From Chlamydiota bacterium (GTDB taxonomy: Bacteria > Auribacterota > Tritonobacteria > UBA1439), in contig JAAYCL010000024.1 in assembly GCA_012729785.1 (NCBI GenBank), positions 1-34,346 of the forward strand: a stretch of DNA of 34,346 nt, given 5' to 3'. A model generated the notes under the pieces. The model did no database searches. It was not told where the DNA came from and saw only the letters and a program-made list of their open reading frames with translations. The translations under genes were made by a program, and so were the position numbers. Each line of letters opens with the position of its first letter. The stretch's first letter is position 1. Below, piece after piece: positions 22,467 through 31,429 of the stretch.

Positions 22467-24878
22467 ATGAGACTACTGACCCGCAAGGCGTTCCGCGACC
22501 TCGGGGCGATGGGGCTGCGGGGGGTGATGGTGGCGCTCATCATCGCCTGTCAGTCCGCGATCTTCTCCGGGGGGTTCTCCGCCATGCGCACCCTCCGCCG
22601 CTCGGTCGACGGCTACTGCACCGCGCACAATCTCGCCGACCTCCAGGTCTCCTTCGCCCCGACGGGCGCCGGCCGCCTGCCGTCGCTGGAGGGTCTGGAG
22701 GGGATCGAAAAGGCGCTGCCCCGCCTGGTGCTCGGGGGGGCGATCCATCTCCCCGACGAAACGCTGCTCCCCGCGGCGGTCGTCTTCATCCGCGCCGGCG
22801 AAAACCCCGCGGTCAACACGCTCGATGTCGAGGAGGGGGCGTTCCCGGCCGGCGGCGGCGACGGCGTGATGATCGACCGGGGGCTCAGGGGCCGGGGCTA
22901 CGGGGTGGGGGAGTCGATCACCGCCAGCGTGTACGGCGTCCGATCGACGCGGCCGATTGCCGGGATCTCCAGGAGCCCGGAGTTCCTCGCGAGCACGGCC
23001 ACCCCCGAGCTGCTCGTCCCGATCCCCGGTTCGCTGGGCGTGATCTACGTCCCCGTCGAGTCCTGTGGGAGGGAGATCGGGGCGCTCTCCCGCTACGTCG
23101 GCGGCGCCGACCCGGTGAACCAGCTGCTCGTCACCTTCGGCGCCGCGGCGGGAGGGGGCGGACGGCCGTCTCGCGAAATCGAGCGGCGGGTGGTCGACCG
23201 TCTCTCCGCGGCGGGGGTCAAGATCGAGAGCGTCCTCCGGCGGGAGGACCAGTTCGGGATCGCGTTTCTCCGGCAGGACCTCAAGCTGTTCCGCTCCCTG
23301 GCCCTGGCCATCGTCGGGATCTTCAGCGTCGTGACGCTCGCCGCCACGGGGATTACCGTGCACCGGATCGCGGTCTCGCAGTCCCGCGAGATCGGCGCCC
23401 TGATGGCGCTCGGGTATCGGCCGGCGGCGATTGTCCGGTCCTATCTCTTCCTCGGCCTCCTGCTGGGGAGCGGGGGCGGGTTTCTCGGGCTCGCCGCGTC
23501 GCCCGCGGTGACCCGCCTCCTCGCCGGCACCTACGCCTCGGCGATGGACCTGCCGCCGCTCGCCCTCGCCTTCGATCCGGCGGCGATGGCCGCGGGGCTG
23601 CTCATCGGGGTGGGGGTGGCGTCCGTCGCCGGCGTCGCGCCGGTCCTCGGGCTGGCGAGACGTTCACCCGTCCAGGCGATCCGCGGGTCCGGGCGCGCCT
23701 TCGCTCTGCGCCGCTCCCCCTTCGTGGAAGCCGCGATGCGGCGGTGCGGCGCGATGCCGGGGACGCTCCCCCAGCGCGCGGCGGCGCGCAACCTGTTTCG
23801 CAGGCCCGGGCTGACCGCGGCCACCACCCTCCTCCTGGCGCTCGGGCTCGGCGTCACCGCCGGATTCGTCGTCACCCTCTCCTCCGCCATAGAGAGCAGC
23901 GCGTCCCTCTTGCGGCGCTACGGGTGGGACGTGGTCGCGGACTTCACGGGGCCCCGGGCCTGTCGCGAGGGGATCAGGCTGTGCGAGGAGGCGGGCCTCT
24001 CCGCCCCGGAGCCGTTCGTGAGCGGCTACGCGTCGGTGCGCGGCGGGGGAGGGGGCGCGGGCGAGTACCGGCTCGTCGGCGTTCCCGCACGGTCGCGGAT
24101 GAGCCCGTTCCCCCTCGCCGAGGGAGGGGGCTTCTCCGGCGACGACGCGGACGAGATCATATTCAACACCGCCTTCGCGGACGCCCCTCCGCCGGCGCTC
24201 GGCGAGGCGGTGACGGTGAGGGCCGGGGGGCGGGAGCGGACGCTTCGGGTGGCCGGGCTCGTCAGCGTGCTCTCGATCCGGGACTGCTTCGTCCCGATCG
24301 AGACGGCGCGCCGCATCCTCGGCCTGCCGGGGAGATGCTCGGGGGTGATGGCGGAACTTGGCGAAACCGGCCGGGCGGATGCGGTGGCGCGGCTCTACGC
24401 GTCCGGGGAGGTCGGCCGGGTCACCGCAAAGGCGGAGCTCGAGGAGGCGATCGGCGGGCAGCTCGGGAAGGCGGTCGGGCTGATCAGGCTCGCCGTCGTC
24501 ATCGGATCGATCGTCGCGCTCGCCGTCGTGGTCAACACGATGTCGATGCACCTGCTCGAGCGGGAGGTTGAATTCGCCGCGCTCATCGCGCTCGGGTACG
24601 GCCGTTTGCCGATCTCCCGGATGGTGCTAGCGGAGGTGGTCGCGATGGGGTTCGCCGCCCTTCTCATCGCGGTCCCGGTCGCGTTGGGGGTCGCCCGGTG
24701 CCTGAACGCGGCGCTGAGCCGCGTCTGGTTCCGCATCGACACCTTCGTCGGGATGGAGGAGTTCGCGGCGGCGCTCCTGATCCCGTTTCTGCTGCTCCCG
24801 CTCGGGGCGGCGCCCGCGCTGCGGCGCATCTTCGGGCTGGATGTCGCGCAGGCGGTCAGGAGACACGCGATCGAGTAG
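22467..24878 (+). CDS. ABC transporter permease with two FtsX domains
   Basis: An 803-aa inner-membrane protein in two repeats. The first half has TM1 near 19-39 (GVMVALIIACQSAIFSGGFS), a large periplasmic domain (about 45-270), then three helices (ALAIVGIFSVVTLAATGI near 277; SYLFLGLLLGSGGGFLGLAA near 325; AMAAGLLIGVGVASVAGVAP near 375). The second half repeats this with TTLLLALGLGVTAGFVVTL near 452, a periplasmic domain to about 665, and three more helices ending at LLIPFLLLPLGAAPAL. Cytoplasmic coupling motifs EIGALMALGY and EFAALIALGY occur at equivalent places. It pairs with the ATPase at 21647 and ends the cluster 26 bp before a hairpin terminator. No third component (adaptor or lipoprotein carrier) is next to it. 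Confidence 0.9.
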   Translation: MRLLTRKAFRDLGAMGLRGVMVALIIACQSAIFSGGFSAMRTLRRSVDGYCTAHNLADLQVSFAPTGAGRLPSLEGLEGIEKALPRLVLGGAIHLPDETLLPAAVVFIRAGENPAVNTLDVEEGAFPAGGGDGVMIDRGLRGRGYGVGESITASVYGVRSTRPIAGISRSPEFLASTATPELLVPIPGSLGVIYVPVESCGREIGALSRYVGGADPVNQLLVTFGAAAGGGGRPSREIERRVVDRLSAAGVKIESVLRREDQFGIAFLRQDLKLFRSLALAIVGIFSVVTLAATGITVHRIAVSQSREIGALMALGYRPAAIVRSYLFLGLLLGSGGGFLGLAASPAVTRLLAGTYASAMDLPPLALAFDPAAMAAGLLIGVGVASVAGVAPVLGLARRSPVQAIRGSGRAFALRRSPFVEAAMRRCGAMPGTLPQRAAARNLFRRPGLTAATTLLLALGLGVTAGFVVTLSSAIESSASLLRRYGWDVVADFTGPRACREGIRLCEEAGLSAPEPFVSGYASVRGGGGGAGEYRLVGVPARSRMSPFPLAEGGGFSGDDADEIIFNTAFADAPPPALGEAVTVRAGGRERTLRVAGLVSVLSIRDCFVPIETARRILGLPGRCSGVMAELGETGRADAVARLYASGEVGRVTAKAELEEAIGGQLGKAVGLIRLAVVIGSIVALAVVVNTMSMHLLEREVEFAALIALGYGRLPISRMVLAEVVAMGFAALLIAVPVALGVARCLNAALSRVWFRIDTFVGMEEFAAALLIPFLLLPLGAAPALRRIFGLDVAQAVRRHAIE

Positions 24879-24904
24879 CCGCGGCCGGCGCTGCCCGGAC
24901 GAAA

Positions 24905-24934
24905 AGAAGGCCGGGACAGTTCTCCCGGCCTTCT
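24905..24934. terminator. bidirectional hairpin terminator between convergent genes
   Basis: Arms AGAAGGCCGGGA (24905-24916) and TCCCGGCCTTCT (24923-24934) pair perfectly over 12 bp with a CAGTTC loop. On the minus strand the stem is followed by TTTTC, so it should terminate the DUF5666-like gene efficiently; on the plus strand only a weak T-rich tail (TGTT) follows the permease gene. Confidence 0.8.
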
Positions 24935-24954
24935 GTTCCGTATCCGCGTTCCGG

Positions 24955-25494
24955 TCAGCTCTTCCGATCCCCCGCGGGGCATTCCTCCTTCTTCTCCTTC
25001 CAGACCTCGATCGAGTAGCAGGTGAACTCCGCGGGTCCGGTCCAGTCTCCCTCGACCTCCATCTTCCTCCCGACCGGCAGCTTCTCGAGGGTCGTCTCGT
25101 CCCCGTTCTCGTCCTCGAACGTGCAATCCGCGGGGATTTTTACGGTGATGCCGGAGATGGAGAGCGTGCGCGCCCGCACATCCACCGCGTCGACCTTCGC
25201 CTGGATCTCGTAGTGCCGGAAATACTTGGCCACGAGCTGCGTCGCCGTGAACTCGCGAGGGCCGGTGAACGTGCCCGTCGCCTCGACGCCCCAGCCGACC
25301 CTCAGCCGCGACAGGCGGGAGGGGAAGATCAGGTCCCACAGTTTCGCGTCTTTGGTGATCACCGTGACGCCGGATATCTCGAGCGTCCCCTTCTCCGCGT
25401 CGATCGCGGTGATCTTCCCGTCGATCCGCGCGCCCGCGTACGCCGCCGTCGCGAGGAGAAGCATCGCGAGGCAGATGCCGCACCGCTTCGTCAT
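24955..25494 (-). CDS. exported protein with two DUF5666-like domains
   Basis: A 179-aa protein with signal peptide (MTKRCGICLAMLLLATAAYAG, cleavage after AYA). The mature part is two copies of one OB-like beta unit: residues about 22-92 (IDGKITAIDAEKGTLEISGV) and 93-170 (IQAKVDAVDVRARTLSISGI), each followed by a strand with VTV or ITVKI and an acidic segment, then G-x-x-V-E-(A/V)-x-G. This pattern is typical of DUF5666 proteins, which are periplasmic and of unknown function. GGAGGA precedes the start. A hairpin with arms GCGGCG/CGCCGC (25511-25530) sits directly upstream of the ribosome-binding site in the leader. It converges on the permease gene and shares its terminator. Confidence 0.8.
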   Translation of the reverse strand: MTKRCGICLAMLLLATAAYAGARIDGKITAIDAEKGTLEISGVTVITKDAKLWDLIFPSRLSRLRVGWGVEATGTFTGPREFTATQLVAKYFRHYEIQAKVDAVDVRARTLSISGITVKIPADCTFEDENGDETTLEKLPVGRKMEVEGDWTGPAEFTCYSIEVWKEKKEECPAGDRKS

Positions 25495-25986
25495 CGCATC
25501 CTCCTTTTCCGCGGCGATTTCAAACGCCGCTTCTCGCGGCCGCGTTATGCCGGAGGGGCCGCGGGCCCCGTGTATTCCAACGGCGGCGAAACCCCCGCCG
25601 CCGCATACGCAACGCTAGCAAAGCGGCCGGGGGATATGCAAACGCATTCTGCGCGGGGAGGAGCACGCGCCGCGGCTGTCCCTCGCGCATACCCTGCCGG
25701 TCGTCCGCGATTCGACCGGGCGCTTCCCCGTCGGTGAGTTTCGAAACCGACGCCGGTCGCGCGGCAACGCGGCGCGTGCCGTCCGGGCCTCCGAGGCCAT
25801 CGTGCGCCGGCCGGGAGCGCCCCCGCGCAGTAGCATCGGGCCGTCGCCGATCTCCCGGACTCGGGGGAATCTGGTACAATGTAAAAGAAGCGGCTCCGGT
25901 TCAGGCGCACGACAGAGGGCGTGGAGTTCCCATCGCGTGCGGCAACCGCGCGCGTGCCTCGCGTCGGCGGTTGCGGGGAGGAGCGG
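25495..25986. other. 492-bp divergent intergenic region
   Basis: Contains the leader of the DUF5666-like gene, with hairpin 25511-25530, a GC-rich palindrome GGGGCC/GGCCCC (25555-25569), and a plus-strand -10 box at 25875. Open frames here on both strands are Arg/Ala/Pro-rich without protein-like patterns and lack ribosome-binding sites, so I see no gene. Confidence 0.6.
25875..25880 (+). promoter_or_regulatory. -10 element for the small membrane protein gene
   Basis: TACAAT in the context CTGGTACAATG, a good -10 match. The -35 region is GC-rich and poor. It would give a leader of about 100 nt before the ATG at 25987. Confidence 0.4.
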
Positions 25987-26238
25987 ATGCAGAAGATGAA
26001 CGTCAAGGCGGCGGCGATCGCGGCGGGTCTCACGTGGGCGTTCTACATCGTCTGCGCCGGGTGGGCCGCGGCTGCCGGATGGGGCGGCCGGATCGTGGAT
26101 CTGTTCGGCTCCTGCTATATCGGATACGGGCCGACGATCCTGGGCGGCGTGTTCGGGGGGATCTGGGCGTTCTTCGACGGTCTTGTCGCGGGACTGATCT
26201 TCTCCCTGATCTACAACCGGGTGGGCGCCGCTCGCTGA
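25987..26238 (+). CDS. small two-helix membrane protein (holin-annotated type)
   Basis: An 83-aa protein with a short polar N-terminus (MQKMNVK), helix 1 (AAAIAAGLTWAFYIVCAGWAA), a short loop with YIGYGPT, and a second helix region GGVFGGIWAFFDGLVAGLIF ending in YNR. The arrangement N-V-K...Y-x-G-Y...G-x-x-x-G-x-x-W-x-F-x-D-G-x-x-x-G...L-Y-N resembles small archaeal and bacterial membrane proteins often labelled bacteriophage holin by databases; there is no phage context here and lysis is not implied. GGGGAGGAG upstream decides the start. The next gene is a HAD hydrolase 246 bp away; an intervening 41-codon frame at 26301-26426 is doubtful. Confidence 0.75.
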   Translation: MQKMNVKAAAIAAGLTWAFYIVCAGWAAAAGWGGRIVDLFGSCYIGYGPTILGGVFGGIWAFFDGLVAGLIFSLIYNRVGAAR

Positions 26239-26484
26239 GCCGCGGACGTCGCGGGTCCGCCCGCCGTTCGCGATGCGTCAGGCGCTGCGCGGGGCTTCGG
26301 ATGCGGCGCTGTCTCGCGCGGGAGGAGCTGCTCCGATATATCCGGGAGACGTTCCCCGACGCCCTTCCCCGTGCTCGAATCGAGCGGAAGAGGGGCGGCG
26401 GTGCGAGGCGGCCGCCGGCGCGCTGAACGGCGCGGGCGGCGTCGGCTCGTTGGGCGGCAGTGGCGGGAGGGGGTCCGCGGGACG

Positions 26485-27117
26485 ATGCGGCAGAAGAAAA
26501 CGTGCATCTGTTTCGACTTCGATGGGACGATCGCGGACAGCTACCACCTGTTCCTCGAGAAGACCCGGCACGTGGCGCAGGAGCTCGGCTACCGGCCGAT
26601 CTCCGACGCGCAGGCCGAGCATCTCCGGGGCCAGCACGTGCGCGACATCGTCGCGCAGTTCAGGATCCCGTACTACAGGGTGCCGTGGCTGGTGCTGCGC
26701 CTCAGGGCGGAGATGCGCGAGGGGATGGGGCGGGTGGCGCCGGTGGAGGGGATGCCCGGGGTGATCGCCGCGCTCAGGGGGCGGGGGTACATGCTCGGCA
26801 TCGTCTCCTCCAACTGCGAGAGGATCGTGAAGGATTTCCTGGACAGGCACCGGATCCAGGTATTCGACTTCCTGGCCTGCAACTCGAACATCTTCGGCAA
26901 GGTGAGGACGCTGAGGTGGGTGCTCTGGAGGAAGCAGTTGCAGCCGGCGGAGACCGTGTACATCGGCGACGAACTGAGGGATGTCGAGGCGTCCAGGCAT
27001 ATCGGGATCCGTTTCGGCGCCGTCTCGTGGGGGTACAACACGCTCGAGAGCCTGAAACGACACTCCCCCGACTATGTGTTCGAGACGCCCGGGGAGATCC
27101 TCGAAGCCTTTCCCTGA
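26485..27117 (+). CDS. HAD-superfamily hydrolase (phosphoglycolate-phosphatase-like)
   Basis: A 210-aa cytoplasmic phosphatase. HAD motif I is DFDGT with nucleophile D11 and acid/base D13; motif II is S108/S109 in GIVSSN; motif III is K139 (FGKVRTL); motif IV is GDELRD with D162 and D166. The helical cap lies between residues about 18 and 85, giving a C1-cap enzyme like Gph. The start at 26485 is chosen from the beginning of the fold (QKKTCICFDFDGT); the ribosome-binding site is weak, and an upstream in-frame ATG at 26371 would add 38 low-complexity Arg/Gly residues. The substrate is not predictable. It precedes the subtilase gene by 189 bp with a separate promoter between. Confidence 0.88.
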   Translation: MRQKKTCICFDFDGTIADSYHLFLEKTRHVAQELGYRPISDAQAEHLRGQHVRDIVAQFRIPYYRVPWLVLRLRAEMREGMGRVAPVEGMPGVIAALRGRGYMLGIVSSNCERIVKDFLDRHRIQVFDFLACNSNIFGKVRTLRWVLWRKQLQPAETVYIGDELRDVEASRHIGIRFGAVSWGYNTLESLKRHSPDYVFETPGEILEAFP

Positions 27118-27228
27118 ACGGCCCCAGGGTGGCGCCTCGACCGTGCCCCGTTGCTCCCTGCCCGTTGAACGATCCAGCCGCGATGCCCCTCTTCGCACCA
27201 ACGCGCCGCCTGAAATTCGCCTGCCATG

Positions 27229-27257
27229 TGGACAGCGCTATGGATCGGTGATACACT
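27229..27257 (+). promoter_or_regulatory. sigma70-type promoter with extended -10, subtilase gene
   Basis: TGGACA (27229-27234), a 17-bp spacer, and TACACT (27252-27257) preceded by TGA, giving a TGn extended -10. The predicted leader to the ATG at 27307 is about 43 nt and includes AGGAAGGGGG. Confidence 0.6.
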
Positions 27258-27306
27258 CGTCATTTTAATACCTTTTGCCACGTTGCCAGCGCAGAGGAAG
27301 GGGGGA

Positions 27307-30300
27307 ATGATGCGGAGAGCGGCGATCCTGTCGGGCGCGGCGGTTAGTACCTTCCTTCTGGTCTTTGCCTTCGCCTGCGAGGCGCGGGCGGCGGAGGCGG
27401 GAACCAAGGTGCTCGTGCCGGCGGACGGACCCGCCGCCCTGGAAGCGGCGCGCCAGGGGTGGACGTGCATCGCGAGGCGGGGGGCGTACGATGTGTATCT
27501 CGTGCCCCCGGCGCGCCTGAACGCCTTCTCCTCCATCGAGGGCGTCCAGGCGAGGCCCGACTTCGACCAGATCCTCCTGCATCGCGGGCCGATCGACACC
27601 AAGAGCGCGGCGCCCGCCGCCGCATCCCCGCCTTCGGCGGGAGGGCGTTTGATGCTGGTGCAGTTCTCCGCGCCGCCGACCGACGCCGATCTCGAGCTTC
27701 TGGCGGGACAGGGGGCGCGCGTCGTCCAGTACATCCCCGAGAACGCCTACCTGGTCTGGGGAGACGACGCGGCCGGTGTCGCGCTGCGAAACGCGGCGGG
27801 CACCGGAGGCGCGGTCCAGTTCCTCGGCGACTACCATCCGCACTACGCCCTCTCCCCGCGTCTCGACGCGGCGTCGCGGGATGATGCCCCGGTCGCGGTG
27901 ACCGTCCAGTTCTTCAACTACGGCCCGGGCGCCCTCGCCGACGCCGAACGGCTCGCCGCGGCGGCGGCGGAGCTGATCTCGCCGCCCCGCGAGGCCCTCG
28001 GCGGGAGGTACCTCAACGTCCGCCTCGCCGTGCCCGGCGCCCAGCTCCCCGGGATCGCGGGGCTTCCCGGCGTGGTGTGGGTTGAGCCGTACGTCGCCCC
28101 GACCCTCTCGTGCGAGCGCCAGGACCAGATCGTCGCCGGGAACCTCAACGCCGGCCTGACGCAGCCGTCCGCCCCGGGGTACCTCGCGTGGCTCGCCGGC
28201 CTCGGCTTCCCGACCACGCCGTCGTCGTACCCGATCGTGGACATCGTGGACGACGGCTTCGATAACGGCAGCGCCTCGAGCCCCGCGAACAGCGAGTTCA
28301 GGGAGCTGAACAGCGGCGCGCAGCCGTCCCGCGTGCAGTACGCGAATATCGCCTCCGGGGCGAGCGGCATATCTTCGCCCAACGCCGTCGCGGGGCACGG
28401 CAACATCAACTGCTCGATCGTCGGCGGCTACAACGACGGGGCCGGGACGCCCGCGAACGAGGACTCCGCCGGCTACAACTACGGCCTCGGCGTCTCGCCG
28501 TACGGGCGGATCGCCTCGACCAAGATCTTCACCGACGGCGGCGCCTGGGGGTACCCGACCGAGTCGACGATGGTGAACGCCCAGTTCGCCGCGGGGACGA
28601 GGATCAGCAGCAACTCGTGGGGGGCGTCCACCTCCGGGGACTACGACACCGACTGTCAGGCGTACGACGGGTGGACGCGGGACGCGCAAAGCGGCACCGC
28701 CGGACACCAGCAGATGCTCTTCGTCTTCGCCGCGGGGAACGACGGGCCCTCCTCCTCGACCGTCGGGAGTCCCGGCACGGCGAAGAACGTGCTCTGCGTC
28801 GGGGCGAGCGAGAACTACAACGCGATCGGGACGGACGGCTGCGGCGTCACCGACACGTCGGCGAACAGCGCCCAGGACATCGTCGGCTTCTCCAGCCGGG
28901 GGCCCTGCGGCGACAGCAGGGTCAAGCCGGACATCGTCGCGCCCGGCTCGCACATCATGGGGGCGGCGTCGTACGATCCTGCGTACGACGGGACGGGGGT
29001 GTGCACCCAGTACAGCCCCTCGGGGCAGACCAAGTACGCCGAATCGTCCGGCACCAGCCACTCAACCCCCGCCCTCGCCGGGTGCGCCTCGCTCGTCTAC
29101 AATTTCCTCGGGCGCGTCCACTCGATCGGCGCGCCGAGCCCGGCGCTCCTCAAGGGCTACCTGCTGCACGCCGGGCGCCACCTGACCGGCGTCTCCGCCG
29201 GCGACAACCTCCCGAGCAACAGCCAGGGGTACGGGCTCGTCGACCTCGGCCTCGCGTTCAGCGAGGCGGCGCCGCGCGTGATGGTGGACCAGACGGTGGT
29301 GTTCGGCGACCCCGGCCAGACGCATTCGGTGAACGGGACGATCGCCGCGGCCGCCGAACCGTTCCGCGTCGCCCTCGTCTGGACGGACCCCCCCGGCGCG
29401 ACCTCCGGCAACGCCTACGTCAACAACCTCGATCTCCAGGTGACGATCGACGGCGTCCTCTACCGCGGCAACAATTTCAGCCTGGGATCCTCGGTTTCCG
29501 GCGGGAGCGCGGACGTGCGCAACAACGCGGAGTGCGTCTTCCTCCCCGCGGGGACGACGGGGAACGTCACCGTCACGGTCGTGGCGACTGGCCTGGGCGG
29601 AGACGGCGTCCCGGGGAACGCCGACGCCACCGACCAGGATTTCGCCCTCGTGGTCTACAATCTCGCCGTCGGCCCGACGCCCACCCCGACGCACACCCCC
29701 ACCGGCCCCACGCCGACGCCCACGCAAACCCCGACGCCCACGCCCCCCCCGTCGGTCATATGGTACGAGGATTTCAGCGACTCCAACGACGGCGACACGA
29801 GCCGGGCGGGATGGTGGACGGCGAGCGGGTATCCGTGGGGCCACTGGTGCGTGCAGACCGTCTCGGGCAACCGGCACTTCTCGGGCAACCGGCTCGCGAA
29901 CACCTGCCTCTGGACCAGCGCAACGATCGACCTACACCTGTACGCCGATATCTCGATCTCCGTCGACATCGCGGAGACCGGCACGATGATCGGCGACGAT
30001 TACATCGCGGGCTTCTACGAGATCGACGGGGGCTCCCCGACGCTCTTCTTCGTCCAGTACGACGACTGCGGCGCCGCGTGGATCAACCGGTCGATCACGG
30101 GGTTGAACGGCGATACGCTGGTGATCTATCTCCAGGCCCTCACGACGGATGCCGACAAGACGTGGCGGTTCGACAACGTCAGTGTGAGCGGCACCCTGAC
30201 CGGCCCGACGCCCACCCCGACGTCGACCCCCACCGGTTCCACGCCGACGCCCACCCTTACCCCCACGTTTACGCCCACGATCACCCCCACGGCGATGCCG

Positions 30301-31365
30301 ACATGGGCGTACCTGTCGAATCCCAGCTTCGAGGACGACGCGAACCTGCTCCCCTGGACCAAGGTCGGGACGGCCTCCATGATCGTCCGGTCCGCCGCCG
30401 TGGCATGCCACGGCTCGTACTCGTGCAGATTCACTGACCCGACCGGCGTGTACGACGGCCGCGGTATCCGCTCCAATCTTTTTGCCGTCACCGCGGGGAA
30501 ACAGTACAACTTCTCAGGGTCCTTCTACGTCGCCTACGCCGCCGGGGCCATCGGCGACACCAGGATGCGCCTCCGGGTCGAATGGAGGGACGCAGCCCAG
30601 GGGATCATCTCGCTGTACCCGGGGACGACCGGCTGGAGCAACTCGGCGTTCAACGTCTGGGAGACGAAATCGTATGCGTCGGTCACCGCGCCGGAAAACG
30701 CCGCGTACGCCGACCTGCTGATCGACTGCAAGGAGGACGTGAGCAACGCGAACTCCGTCTACGTCGACTGCGTGGCGTTCGACGAGGTGCCGGGGACGCC
30801 GACCCCGACCCCGTCTCCGACCCAAACGGAAACCCCCACGCCGGGCCCCACGCCGTGCGCCGAGGCGCTCACGATCGGAAACATCACGAACCTGGAGATC
30901 GCGACGACGCGGTCGAGCACGGACGGCGGGTGGTTCTTCTACTTCGGCCTGGCGAGTACACCGGGAGTCTATCCTGATTGTTTCGGCATCGTGAATGACA
31001 ACAGCAATGATTTCACGGACGGGGGCATCTACACGCCGCAGCCGGTGGGTCTGTGGGTGGGGCGCGATTCGGAGGACATCGCAATCGAGGCGGGAGACTA
31101 TGTGACGGTGACATATGATGGTGGGCAGACGAAGAACGTATATCTGCCTCAGATAACAGGCGGGGATGATCGGAACCTGTACATCGGGTCGGACGGGTCG
31201 ACGTACTGGGACAGGGATCTGTGCGATCTCGCCCAATCGTCCCCGATCGAGGCGTTGATTCAAATCAACTACCAGCCGGCCGGGGAATCGGTGTCGCCCG
31301 TCTTCCCCTATGTCGACAGCGGCGCCCCGTACAGCGGCCACGGCTGGGCCCACTGGGGCTGGTGA
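27307..31365 (+). CDS. secreted multidomain subtilisin-like serine protease (S8)
   Basis: A 1352-aa exported protease. Signal peptide: MMRRAAILSG then AAVSTFLLVFAFACEARA. An N-terminal prodomain-like region (about 25-270) precedes the S8 domain, with Asp315 (IVDDGFD), His364 (AGHGN) and Ser584 (GTSHSTP). A beta-sandwich follows (about 655-790, VALVWTDPPGA...NNLDLQVTIDG), as in Kp43-type subtilases. Three Thr-Pro linkers (near 29671-29750, 30205-30300 and 30793-30855) separate two jelly-roll modules: WYEDFSDSNDGD onward, and NPSFEDDANLLPWTK onward, the latter CBM4/9-like. The last ~170 residues (from TIGNITNLEIA) are an unrecognised module, with visibly lower GC from about 30960. The start has a strong ribosome-binding site, so the ATG at 27226 is rejected. 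The role is probably extracellular protein degradation. Confidence 0.92.
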   Translation: MMRRAAILSGAAVSTFLLVFAFACEARAAEAGTKVLVPADGPAALEAARQGWTCIARRGAYDVYLVPPARLNAFSSIEGVQARPDFDQILLHRGPIDTKSAAPAAASPPSAGGRLMLVQFSAPPTDADLELLAGQGARVVQYIPENAYLVWGDDAAGVALRNAAGTGGAVQFLGDYHPHYALSPRLDAASRDDAPVAVTVQFFNYGPGALADAERLAAAAAELISPPREALGGRYLNVRLAVPGAQLPGIAGLPGVVWVEPYVAPTLSCERQDQIVAGNLNAGLTQPSAPGYLAWLAGLGFPTTPSSYPIVDIVDDGFDNGSASSPANSEFRELNSGAQPSRVQYANIASGASGISSPNAVAGHGNINCSIVGGYNDGAGTPANEDSAGYNYGLGVSPYGRIASTKIFTDGGAWGYPTESTMVNAQFAAGTRISSNSWGASTSGDYDTDCQAYDGWTRDAQSGTAGHQQMLFVFAAGNDGPSSSTVGSPGTAKNVLCVGASENYNAIGTDGCGVTDTSANSAQDIVGFSSRGPCGDSRVKPDIVAPGSHIMGAASYDPAYDGTGVCTQYSPSGQTKYAESSGTSHSTPALAGCASLVYNFLGRVHSIGAPSPALLKGYLLHAGRHLTGVSAGDNLPSNSQGYGLVDLGLAFSEAAPRVMVDQTVVFGDPGQTHSVNGTIAAAAEPFRVALVWTDPPGATSGNAYVNNLDLQVTIDGVLYRGNNFSLGSSVSGGSADVRNNAECVFLPAGTTGNVTVTVVATGLGGDGVPGNADATDQDFALVVYNLAVGPTPTPTHTPTGPTPTPTQTPTPTPPPSVIWYEDFSDSNDGDTSRAGWWTASGYPWGHWCVQTVSGNRHFSGNRLANTCLWTSATIDLHLYADISISVDIAETGTMIGDDYIAGFYEIDGGSPTLFFVQYDDCGAAWINRSITGLNGDTLVIYLQALTTDADKTWRFDNVSVSGTLTGPTPTPTSTPTGSTPTPTLTPTFTPTITPTAMPTWAYLSNPSFEDDANLLPWTKVGTASMIVRSAAVACHGSYSCRFTDPTGVYDGRGIRSNLFAVTAGKQYNFSGSFYVAYAAGAIGDTRMRLRVEWRDAAQGIISLYPGTTGWSNSAFNVWETKSYASVTAPENAAYADLLIDCKEDVSNANSVYVDCVAFDEVPGTPTPTPSPTQTETPTPGPTPCAEALTIGNITNLEIATTRSSTDGGWFFYFGLASTPGVYPDCFGIVNDNSNDFTDGGIYTPQPVGLWVGRDSEDIAIEAGDYVTVTYDGGQTKNVYLPQITGGDDRNLYIGSDGSTYWDRDLCDLAQSSPIEALIQINYQPAGESVSPVFPYVDSGAPYSGHGWAHWGW

Positions 31366-31429
31366 TAGGCCTCACGGGCGTAGTTGTCTTTACGCTCGCT
31401 TTTCGACTACATGGGCGACCCCGAGTCCG

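Noticed and set aside
25520-26033. Minus-strand frames of 119 and 162 codons between the DUF5666-like and small membrane protein genes
   Set aside because: No ribosome-binding sites, low-complexity Arg/Ala/Pro composition, and one runs into the plus-strand gene.
25987-26238. Phage lysis gene based on the holin-like label
   Set aside because: No endolysin, structural phage genes or integrase nearby; such two-helix proteins are widespread outside phages.
26301-26426. 41-codon plus-strand frame (MRRCLAREELLRYIRETF...)
   Set aside because: The first half looks mildly protein-like, but the ribosome-binding site is poor and the end is Arg/Gly/Pro-rich; kept only as a doubtful small ORF.
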